A DNA stretch of 6,178 nt from DATACZ01 sp036258795 (GTDB lineage: Bacteria > Actinomycetota > CADDZG01 > JAHWKV01), in assembly GCA_036258795.1 (NCBI GenBank), contig DATACZ010000091.1, positions 1 to 6,178 on the forward strand. Direction: 5' to 3'. The position numbers and the translations under genes were made by a program. The notes beneath the pieces are model-generated. The model was not told the origin of the DNA, did no database searches, and saw nothing but the letters and a program-made list of their open reading frames with translations. This document shows, piece by piece, positions 1 through 6,034 of the stretch. Numbering within the stretch: the first letter of the stretch is position 1; each line of letters opens with the position of its first letter.

Positions 1-31
1 CCCGGTTCTCGGAGGCCTTGGATACGCCCGC

Positions 32-391
32 TTGAGGGTGGCTCCTCAAACGGCTCTCTCGGACGTGGCCATCTTTGCCCTTTTCCTTCTGTGGCCGGTC
101 ATGTTCCTTCTTCTCTCGGTCATCTTGGCCCCGCTGCCCGGTATGGCCGTAGCCGGGCGGCGACCGCGGCCTATGTTCAGGAAAGGGTCCATCTGGCTGC
201 TGGCTGCCGCCGGGACGCTGATATGGGTATTTCTCACCCCGATGCTCGAAGAAGCTCCGGGAGAGGCTCCCTCAACCCTCCGCTACGTAGCAGCGTTTCT
301 GACCGTGGTGATTCAGTCGGTTGCCTATGGAGGAATCGCACTGGCGGCCATTGATGAGCCCGCCTCGATCCAGCGGTTGGGCGAGGGATAG
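32..391 (+). CDS. Small membrane protein of unknown function, three predicted helices (possibly 5'-truncated)
   Basis: I do not recognise this protein. The 119 residues from the TTG at 32 contain three hydrophobic stretches, at about residues 11-35, 52-70 and 84-107, consistent with an integral membrane protein. The basic loop at 43-51 (several Arg and a Lys) should face the cytoplasm and the acidic loop at 71-83 the outside, which would put the N-terminus outside and the C-terminus inside. The start is uncertain: the frame stays open to the left edge of the window, so TTG 32 is only the first usable codon seen, and the GGAGG at 11-15 lies about 16 nt away, too far for a good ribosome binding site. 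The real gene may begin outside the window. It ends with TAG at 389-391, 113 bases before the acidic repeat protein on the same strand, so the two could be co-transcribed. No conserved catalytic motif was seen. The coherent hydrophobic pattern supports real coding. Confidence 0.6.
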   Translation: MRVAPQTALSDVAIFALFLLWPVMFLLLSVILAPLPGMAVAGRRPRPMFRKGSIWLLAAAGTLIWVFLTPMLEEAPGEAPSTLRYVAAFLTVVIQSVAYGGIALAAIDEPASIQRLGEG

Positions 392-492
392 ACGTCGATC
401 GGGCCGGCGCCAGGCGAAGTTTCGGTGCGCTTCAACAGTGGGTAAACAGGAAGTAACTGCCATTCTTCGGGGAAGGCCGTGAACCGCTTGGG

Positions 493-499
493 AAAGGAG
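493..499 (+). promoter_or_regulatory. Ribosome binding site of the acidic repeat protein gene
   Basis: AAAGGAG is a strong Shine-Dalgarno match. It lies 5 nt before ATG 505 but only 2 nt before the in-frame GTG at 502, so it selects ATG 505 as the start. It is the clearest ribosome binding site in the window and supports real translation of this low-complexity gene. Confidence 0.75.
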
Positions 500-504
500 C
501 TGTG

Positions 505-1365
505 ATGGGCGACGACGAGATGGACATGTCCACAGACGAAACTGGCGGTATGGATGAGGGTGGCATGGATGAAGGTGGCATGGATGAAGGCATGACGGGC
601 ATGGACATGGGCGGAGATGTCGACCCCGGCCCGACCGTTGCCGAATCATCGATGCCCTTCGCCCCGACCGAGGCAGAAGGATTTGAGGGTGGAGGCGGTG
701 ACTCAGACTCTGGCGGTGGCGCCGCGCCTGGGACGGTGCCTTATGCCCCAGGAGCTGAATCCGGCGGAGGCGGCGAGCAAGAAGAGAGTGCCGGCGCACA
801 AGCCTCCGCAGGGGAGGACTTCGGTGGTGGCAAGCCGGACTATTTCTCGGCAACCGAGAGAGGTCTAACGTCCGCATTCAAAGGTGGACCCCTTAAGGAG
901 CCGCCCTCCGCAGGCTCACTCGACGACGTCGCTAAGCAACAGTTCCAGGGGATGACAACCGAAGACCAGGCACCCGGCCAGGCTGATGTGCCGAGCCCGG
1001 GATCCGACGTGCAGGGCGACCAAGACAAGGCGGGCGTCGACAGCGGAGTTCAGAGCAGCGGAGCAAGCCAGAGCAGTGGAGCTGCCGCGGAGCTTGCGGA
1101 CCTGCAGCAGGCATCCGGCGCAGGAGAATCAGGCGGCGGGGGTGGCGCTTCTGCTTCAGCGGGCGCCGGTGGCGGCAGCTCTGAGAGTGCTGGTAGCGGC
1201 GGAGACGTCGACAGTGGGACGGGATATGGGAGCGCTTCGTCCGGTCAAGGCGGAGGCGGCCAGGCAGGAGGCTCCGCTGGGGGTGGCGCTAGCGGTGGCG
1301 GAGACGTCGACAGCGGCGGAACCTACGGAGGCGGCTCTGAAGACAGTGGCGGGGGAGGGGCCTAA
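505..1365 (+). CDS. Acidic Gly/Ser/Asp-rich low-complexity protein, probably disordered, function unknown
   Basis: I do not recognise a family. The 286 residues from ATG 505 contain roughly 49 Asp/Glu against 6 Lys/Arg, and no Cys, His, Trp, Ile or Asn, so the protein is strongly acidic and likely unstructured. Residues 1-37 are Met/Asp/Glu/Gly-rich, with three tandem GGMDE units. Residues about 106-155 form a more ordinary segment with Phe, Tyr, Lys and Arg, which could be a folding or binding module. From about 185 to the end the chain is Gly/Ser/Ala-rich with two GGDVDSG blocks. All six basic residues fall between about 110 and 174. There is no signal peptide or transmembrane segment, so export would need a non-classical route. 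A strong AAAGGAG at 493-499 sets the start. The gene follows a small membrane protein and converges with glgP. A linker, scaffold, ion-binding or matrix role can be imagined, but none is shown by the sequence. Confidence 0.75.
   Translation: MGDDEMDMSTDETGGMDEGGMDEGGMDEGMTGMDMGGDVDPGPTVAESSMPFAPTEAEGFEGGGGDSDSGGGAAPGTVPYAPGAESGGGGEQEESAGAQASAGEDFGGGKPDYFSATERGLTSAFKGGPLKEPPSAGSLDDVAKQQFQGMTTEDQAPGQADVPSPGSDVQGDQDKAGVDSGVQSSGASQSSGAAAELADLQQASGAGESGGGGGASASAGAGGGSSESAGSGGDVDSGTGYGSASSGQGGGGQAGGSAGGGASGGGDVDSGGTYGGGSEDSGGGGA
544..588 (+). repeat. Three tandem 15-bp units encoding GGMDE
   Basis: Three in-frame 15-bp units follow each other. The last two (559-573 and 574-588) are identical, and the first differs at a few third codon positions. 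They encode GGMDE three times, followed by a related Met/Asp stretch. The unit length is a multiple of three, so copy-number change would keep the reading frame. Confidence 0.85.
1198..1317 (+). repeat. Two spaced copies of a GGDVDSG-encoding block
   Basis: The 17-bp sequence GGCGGAGACGTCGACAG occurs identically at 1198-1214 and 1297-1313, exactly 99 bp (33 codons) apart. The following codons are also related: both blocks run GGDVDSG, then a Tyr-Gly pair, then a Gly/Ser tract. A diverged third copy (GGDVDPG) is at 610-630. This suggests duplication of a C-terminal segment of the acidic protein. Confidence 0.75.
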
Positions 1366-1382
1366 AAGCGAAGTGTCGGGTT

Positions 1383-1418
1383 CTGCATCACCAAAGGCGT
1401 TAAGCCCAGGTGATGCAG
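1383..1418. terminator. Hairpin between convergent genes, possible bidirectional terminator
   Basis: CTGCATCACC (1383-1392) and GGTGATGCAG (1409-1418) form a perfect 10-bp stem around a 16-nt loop, and the loop contains a further GGC/GCC pair. It lies 17 bases after the stop of the acidic gene and spans the glgP stop codon, so its right arm encodes the last residues of GlgP. There is no clean T-tract on either side, so it is not a textbook intrinsic terminator. It may act with Rho or as a 3'-end stabiliser for either transcript. Confidence 0.5.
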
Positions 1419-3940
1419 CCTAACTCGGAAAACGAGACCAAATGCTTGTGTGCGGGGACGACTCGCACCGTGAATCCATACCTGCCTGCGGCCTCGCAGG
1501 TGAAGGACCCCTTATACCGGTAGCCTCCCCGGTCGGAATCGGTGCCAAAAAACGTCATCGGGACAGCATGGGTGTCGTACAGCTCGTCACCTTCACCAAC
1601 CGGCCCGTGCACAAGTTGAACCGCCACGTCACCCTTGTCCAGGTCCCCGAGATGAACCACCGCCTCGACCTCTCTCGAGTCCCTAACGCTCACGGTCGAG
1701 GCGTCAGCGTCAATGCCTAGAATCGAAACCTTTTCCCAACCTCTACAGACCCGGGCCTTCCAGTTAGCCAGTGACCGGGCTCTTTGGTAGTCCTCGCCGT
1801 AAAGGTTGTCCCTCCTCACTGCCAGCGGCTCGTAGATCTGCGCCAGGTAGTCTCGAAGCATCCTCGTAGCGTTGACCTTTGGCCCCAGGGACTTGAGGGA
1901 ATACTTGACCATCCTGACCCACTCCCGTGGAACCGCCCCGTCCTGACGGTCATAGAACCTTGGGACGATCTCCCTCTCCAGCAGCTCGAACAGGCTAGCC
2001 GCCTCAACCTTGTCCCTGCGGTCAAGATCGAGGTAGTTCTCGGCCGACAAGATCGCCCACCCGTTGTGCCCGTCATACATCTCGTCCCACCATCCGTCCC
2101 GGATCGATAGGTTGAGCCCGCCGTTAAGAGCAGCCTTCTGGCCGCTGGTTCCGCTCGCCTCCAGCGGTCTTCTGGGGGTATTCAGCCAGACGTCGGCCCC
2201 CTGGCAAAGCAGTCGCGCAGAGGCCATGTCGTAGTCGGGAAGGAAGACGACACGGTGGCGTATCTCCGGGTCGCGGGAAAACTCTACGACTTTTTGGATC
2301 ATCTTCTTGCCGGCGTCGTCATCGGGATGCGCTTTACCGGCAAAGACCAGCTGAATCGGCCGGTCCGCCGATAACAGCAGCTTTCTGAGCCGTTCCCTGT
2401 GGCCAAAGAGCAGGGTTGGGCGTTTGTACCCGGCAAACCGCCGGGCAAAGCCAATCGTCAAAATCCTCGGATCAAGCACGTTATCTGCCCACTCGAGGTC
2501 CAGCCCCTCCGAGTCGGACTTGAAGAGGGATTCCCTCAGCTGCCGGCGAATCGCCAGCACGAGCTGCTCCCGGGCGTGCTCCTTGACCCTCCACAGCTCA
2601 TCGTCCCTGGCAGACTCGATGTGGGACCACCGCTCATCCCCGGCTTCAGCCCATTCCGGGAGTACGTATCGGTCGAATAGTTCCGACATGCCGGTCGAAA
2701 CCCAGCTTCGGGCATGCACGCCATTCGTCACTGAGCTGATCGGAACCTCTTCCACCGGAACGTCAGGCCACAGGGTCTGGAACATCAGTCTGCTCACCCG
2801 CCCGTGGAGCTTGGACACGCCGTTTGTGTAACTGGAGAGCCTCAAGCACATGACCGCCATGTTGAAGGGCGATTGGTCATCCGCTCCCGGCTCCTGGCCG
2901 AGGGCCATCAGTTGATTGAAGGAGACGTCGCACTCCTCCCCCCAACTCTTGAAGTAGCGCTCCATGAGCGTGCGGGAGAACTTGTGGATGCCCGCGGCAA
3001 CGGGGGTATGGGTGGTGAAGGCCGTGCTAGCCCGGCTGGCCTCCACCGCCTCGTCGAAGGTGAGCCCCTCCTCCATGATGAACCGGCGAACCCGTTCCAA
3101 TCCGAGGAAACCGGCGTGTCCCTCGTTCATATGAAATATCTGAGGAGTCTCGCCGACGGCCTCTAGGGCCCTTATGCCACCTACCCCGAGCAGTATCTCC
3201 TGCTCGATCCGATGCTCCTCATCCCCGCTGTACAGCCGGTCGGTGACCATCCGCATGCGTGGCGCGTTTTCTTCCACGTCGGAGCAGAGTAGGTACAACC
3301 GCGCCCGGCCCACCTCTACTCTCCAGATCTGGGCCACCAGGGGTTCTCCGGCAAGATTGACCTCTATCCGGTGAGGTTCGAGGGTAAGGGCCATGGCGTG
3401 CGGGTCCAGGATCGGATACCGCTCCATCTGCCAGCCATCAGCGTCGAGCTCCTGACGAAAGTAGCCCTGCTGGTAGAACAAACCCACGCCGACGATGGGT
3501 AGGCCGAGACCGCTGCCGGCTTTGATATGGTCGCCCGCCAGGACCCCCAGGCCTCCGGAATACTGCGGGAAGCCTTCGCACAGCCCGAATTCGGGTGAGA
3601 AGTAAGCGACCGATCGGAGAGGGCTGTTGCGGTGCTGAAACCAGCGGTCCGTGGTCATGTACCGCCGGAAGTCATTGTGGACCTCGGCGAGGAACTCCAT
3701 GAATCCGGGATCCTGTGAAAGCGACTCCAGTCGCTGTCTGCTCACCCTCCAAAGCATCTTTATTGGGTTCACGGATGCTTCATCGGGGAAGTCCGGATCC
3801 ACCCAGCGAAATAGGTCTCGCGTCCGAGAGTCCCATGACCATCTAAGGTTCATGGCAAGCTCCTCCAGCGGAGCGAGAGCCTCTGGAAGCCGGGCTCGGA
3901 CAGTGAAGCTTTGTAACGCTTTGGGGGTCACCGGGGGCAT
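1400..3940 (-). CDS. glgP: Alpha-glucan (glycogen) phosphorylase, GT35, short DUF3417-containing type
   Basis: GlgP uses phosphate to release glucose-1-phosphate from the non-reducing ends of glycogen or maltodextrin in the cytoplasm, with pyridoxal phosphate as cofactor. From ATG 3940 the protein has 846 residues, normal for the short actinobacterial/Thermotoga-type family. Domains in order are DUF3417 (about 6-105), the N-terminal phosphorylase domain beginning with YSGGLGVLAGDH near 127, the HMNEGHAGF motif near 270, THTPVAAGIHKF, and the PLP-site motif EASGTSGQKAALNGG with the presumed Schiff-base lysine at 602. A beta-rich tail typical of this subgroup occupies the last 110 residues. An in-frame TTG at 3961 would add seven residues. 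I prefer ATG 3940 because family members start close to the KALxxFTVRARLP block and a likely promoter overlaps the TTG. There is no Shine-Dalgarno sequence. The gene diverges from glgB-glgX and ends in a hairpin shared with the convergent acidic gene. The reading frame is intact. Whether it prefers glycogen or maltodextrin cannot be told. Confidence 0.96.
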   Translation of the reverse strand: MPPVTPKALQSFTVRARLPEALAPLEELAMNLRWSWDSRTRDLFRWVDPDFPDEASVNPIKMLWRVSRQRLESLSQDPGFMEFLAEVHNDFRRYMTTDRWFQHRNSPLRSVAYFSPEFGLCEGFPQYSGGLGVLAGDHIKAGSGLGLPIVGVGLFYQQGYFRQELDADGWQMERYPILDPHAMALTLEPHRIEVNLAGEPLVAQIWRVEVGRARLYLLCSDVEENAPRMRMVTDRLYSGDEEHRIEQEILLGVGGIRALEAVGETPQIFHMNEGHAGFLGLERVRRFIMEEGLTFDEAVEASRASTAFTTHTPVAAGIHKFSRTLMERYFKSWGEECDVSFNQLMALGQEPGADDQSPFNMAVMCLRLSSYTNGVSKLHGRVSRLMFQTLWPDVPVEEVPISSVTNGVHARSWVSTGMSELFDRYVLPEWAEAGDERWSHIESARDDELWRVKEHAREQLVLAIRRQLRESLFKSDSEGLDLEWADNVLDPRILTIGFARRFAGYKRPTLLFGHRERLRKLLLSADRPIQLVFAGKAHPDDDAGKKMIQKVVEFSRDPEIRHRVVFLPDYDMASARLLCQGADVWLNTPRRPLEASGTSGQKAALNGGLNLSIRDGWWDEMYDGHNGWAILSAENYLDLDRRDKVEAASLFELLEREIVPRFYDRQDGAVPREWVRMVKYSLKSLGPKVNATRMLRDYLAQIYEPLAVRRDNLYGEDYQRARSLANWKARVCRGWEKVSILGIDADASTVSVRDSREVEAVVHLGDLDKGDVAVQLVHGPVGEGDELYDTHAVPMTFFGTDSDRGGYRYKGSFTCEAAGRYGFTVRVVPAHKHLVSFSELGCITWA

Positions 3941-3945
3941 CGTAC

Positions 3946-3975
3946 TGCATACCGGCGGCAACCTGGAAAGGTCAA
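3946..3975 (-). promoter_or_regulatory. Putative glgP promoter, nearly leaderless
   Basis: On the minus strand TTGACC (3975-3970, five of six bases matching the -35 consensus) is followed after 18 bp by TATGCA (3951-3946), a weak -10 lacking the usual final T. The -10 ends 5 nt before ATG 3940, so transcription would start at or next to the ATG. This agrees with the missing Shine-Dalgarno sequence. The weak -10 keeps confidence low. Confidence 0.35.
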
Positions 3976-3991
3976 AGGGCTAGGCTATGAT
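3963..3991 (+). promoter_or_regulatory. Alternative upstream glgB promoter
   Basis: TATGAT (3986-3991) matches the -10 consensus at five of six positions, with a poor -35 (CTGGAA, 3963-3968) 17 bp upstream. It would give a leader of about 80 nt before glgB. It overlaps the proposed glgP promoter on the other strand, so the two could interfere or share a regulator. Confidence 0.3.
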
Positions 3992-4043
3992 CAGACCCCT
4001 TCACCGAAGATTCAGGCAGCTCTACTGAGGGCAGGCTTATTGT

Positions 4044-4071
4044 TCGACCCGGCAAAAACTCCAGCTAGGCT
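4044..4071 (+). promoter_or_regulatory. Putative glgB promoter giving a leaderless transcript
   Basis: TCGACC (4044-4049) and TAGGCT (4066-4071) form a -35/-10 pair with a 16-bp spacer. The -10 has the TAnnnT form common in actinobacteria. It ends 6 nt before GTG 4078, placing the start of transcription on or beside the start codon. Only TAGG (4066-4069) resembles a ribosome binding site, which fits a leaderless mRNA. Confidence 0.4.
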
Positions 4072-4077
4072 GATCTC

Positions 4078-6024
4078 GTGACCAAACGCAGCAACCCAGC
4101 CAGCCTGCTATCAGCCGACGATCTTTTCTGGTTCAACGAAGGCACCCACACCAGGCTCTACGAGAAGCTGGGTGCCCACGCCGTGACTCGAAATGGGGTT
4201 TCGGGAGTCAATTTCGCAGTTTGGGCGCCGAATGCACGCGAGGTCTCCGTCGTGGGCGACTTCAACGGGTGGGACAAGACTTCCGACCGGCTTCCATCCC
4301 TGGGCAGCTCGGGAATCTGGGAAGGCTTCGTGCCGAAGGTCTCCAAAGGTGATCGCTACAAGTTCCACATCTGGTCCCAGCACGCCGACTATCGTGTCGA
4401 CAAGGCTGATCCCTTCGCCCTGTACTGCGAAAAGCCGCCCGCCACGGCGTCGGTGGTATGGGATCTGCAGTACGAGTGGAATGACGAGGAGTGGATGGAG
4501 AAGCGTCATGCCAGGAACTCACTCGCCAGCCCGATGTCGATATACGAGATGCACCTGGGATCGTGGATGCGGGTCCCTAAGGATGACAACCGGCCTCCTA
4601 CGTACGTGGAGCTTGCTCCGAAGCTTGCCGATTATGTGAACTCAATGGGGTTCACCCACGTAGAGTTCATGCCGGTTATGGAGCATCCTTTCGGTGGCTC
4701 CTGGGGATACCAGATCACCGGGTTCTTCGCTCCGACCAGCCGCTACGGCACTCCCCAGGAATTCATGCACCTGGTCGACCACCTCCATCAAAACGGAATC
4801 GGGGTGATCCTGGACTGGGTTCCCTCCCACTTTCCCAACGATGAGCACGGCCTCGGATACTTCGACGGGACGCATCTCTTCGAGCATGAGGACCCCCGGC
4901 AAGGGTTCCACCCGGACTGGAACTCCTTCATCTTCAACTACGGACGGAACGAGGTCCGGAGCTTTCTGCTCTCTAACGCCCTGCACTGGCTCAGGAACTA
5001 TCACGCCGATGGCCTGAGGGTGGACGGCGTCGCCTCCATGCTGTACCTCGACTATTCGAGGAAGGAGGGGGAGTGGATTCCCAACCAATTCGGGGGGAGG
5101 GAAAACTTAGAGGCGATGAGCTTGATTCGCCGCCTTAACGAAGACATCTACCGGGACTACCCAGACGCGCAGACCATTGCCGAGGAGTCAACGGCGTGGC
5201 CGATGGCCACCCGCCCCACCTACATAGGGGGCCTGGGGTTTGGCTTCAAGTGGGACATGGGATGGATGCACGACACCCTGGAGTACATGAAGTTCGAGCC
5301 GATCCATCGGAAGTATCACCACAACGAGATCACCTTCAGGATGCTCTATGCGTTCTCCGAGAACTTCGTCCTTCCTCTGTCGCACGACGAGGTGACCCAC
5401 GGCAAGGGCTCACTGCTCGGCCGCATGCCTGGAGACGAGTGGCAGCGGTTCGCCAACCTACGCCTCCTGTTCGGCTACATGTTTGGACAACCCGGCAAGA
5501 AGATGATCTTCATGGGGGGAGAGTTTGGGCAGGTGAGCGAGTGGGGGCACGATCGCAGCCTCGAGTGGCACGTGCTTCAGTACCCGGTACACGAAGGAAC
5601 AAGGCGCTGGGTTTCGGACCTCAATCGCCTTTACCGCAGTGAACCGGCCTTGCATGAGCTCGACTGCGAACGAGCCGGGTTTGAATGGATAGCGGCCGAT
5701 GACGCGGAATCGAGCGTTATCAGCTTTCTCCGGAAGGGTAAGTCGACCCCGGAGCTGTTCCTGGTGGTGTGCAACTTCACCCCCGTGCCGAGGGAGAACT
5801 ACCGGATTGGGGTTTCACGCGGAGGCTCTTGGGAGGAGTGCGGCAACTCCGACGCCGAGTGGTATGGGGGAAGCGGGATGGGCAATTTCGGGAAGGTGCA
5901 AGCCGACCCGGTGGAGATGCACGGCCGGCCCTGGAGCCTTGCCCTCACCATCCCGCCGCTCGCTTGCTTGTTCCTGAAGAGCGAGCACGCTGAAAGCCCA
6001 CCGGCCGAAGCAGACCAGCCCTGA
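4078..6024 (+). CDS. glgB: 1,4-alpha-glucan branching enzyme (GH13), form without the N1 domain
   Basis: GlgB cuts alpha-1,4 chains and reattaches them through alpha-1,6 bonds, making the branches of glycogen. The 648 residues begin almost directly before a CBM48 module (about 39-105, with NFAVWAPNAREVSVVGDFNGWD), so the extra N1 domain of the 728-residue E. coli enzyme is absent. The GH13 barrel follows: HPFGGSWGYQ near 202, DWVPSHF at 246-252, the nucleophile Asp316 in GLRVDGVASM, the acid/base Glu369 in TIAEEST, and the transition-state Asp437 in LSHDEVTHGKG. A C-terminal beta domain covers about the last 100 residues and ends in a short Pro/Glu/Ala tail. The GTG start at 4078 fits the family's N-terminus and has no convincing Shine-Dalgarno sequence. 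It is divergent from glgP and 10 nt upstream of glgX, so glgB and glgX are probably one operon. All catalytic residues are present and the frame is intact. The GlgB call is secure. Confidence 0.96.
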   Translation: MTKRSNPASLLSADDLFWFNEGTHTRLYEKLGAHAVTRNGVSGVNFAVWAPNAREVSVVGDFNGWDKTSDRLPSLGSSGIWEGFVPKVSKGDRYKFHIWSQHADYRVDKADPFALYCEKPPATASVVWDLQYEWNDEEWMEKRHARNSLASPMSIYEMHLGSWMRVPKDDNRPPTYVELAPKLADYVNSMGFTHVEFMPVMEHPFGGSWGYQITGFFAPTSRYGTPQEFMHLVDHLHQNGIGVILDWVPSHFPNDEHGLGYFDGTHLFEHEDPRQGFHPDWNSFIFNYGRNEVRSFLLSNALHWLRNYHADGLRVDGVASMLYLDYSRKEGEWIPNQFGGRENLEAMSLIRRLNEDIYRDYPDAQTIAEESTAWPMATRPTYIGGLGFGFKWDMGWMHDTLEYMKFEPIHRKYHHNEITFRMLYAFSENFVLPLSHDEVTHGKGSLLGRMPGDEWQRFANLRLLFGYMFGQPGKKMIFMGGEFGQVSEWGHDRSLEWHVLQYPVHEGTRRWVSDLNRLYRSEPALHELDCERAGFEWIAADDAESSVISFLRKGKSTPELFLVVCNFTPVPRENYRIGVSRGGSWEECGNSDAEWYGGSGMGNFGKVQADPVEMHGRPWSLALTIPPLACLFLKSEHAESPPAEADQP

Positions 6025-6034
6025 ATCACCGCCG

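Noticed and set aside
392..492. Promoter or terminator between the membrane protein and acidic protein genes
   Set aside because: TTCAAC (431-436) and TAACTG (454-459) have 17-bp spacing but match consensus poorly, and no stem followed by a T-tract was found.
272..877. 201-codon minus-strand open frame rich in Arg, His, Pro and Leu
   Set aside because: It lies opposite the two plus-strand genes, has composition typical of the reverse strand of high-GC Asp/Gly codons, lacks domains, and conflicts with a strong ribosome binding site on the plus strand.
1204..1212. GACGTCGAC repeats as a protein-binding DNA site
   Set aside because: They are explained by in-frame recurrence of Asp-Val-Asp codons within the coding repeat.
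986..1423. 145-codon plus-strand open frame overlapping the acidic protein in another frame
   Set aside because: Ala/Arg-rich shadow caused by repeated Gly/Ser codons; no ribosome binding site and no recognisable protein.
1424..1436. Small hairpin CTCG-GAAAA-CGAG
   Set aside because: A four-base-pair stem inside the glgP coding region is too short to claim a function.
1784..2110. Several plus-strand open frames opposite glgP
   Set aside because: All are antisense to a clearly conserved phosphorylase frame and show no domain or ribosome binding site.
3941..3961. TTG 3961 as the glgP start
   Set aside because: It adds seven residues with no family resemblance, has AGG directly abutting it rather than at a usable distance, and lies inside the proposed promoter.
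5196..5642. 148-codon plus-strand frame inside glgB
   Set aside because: It is a shifted reading of the glgB catalytic region, which encodes conserved GH13 motifs in the annotated frame.
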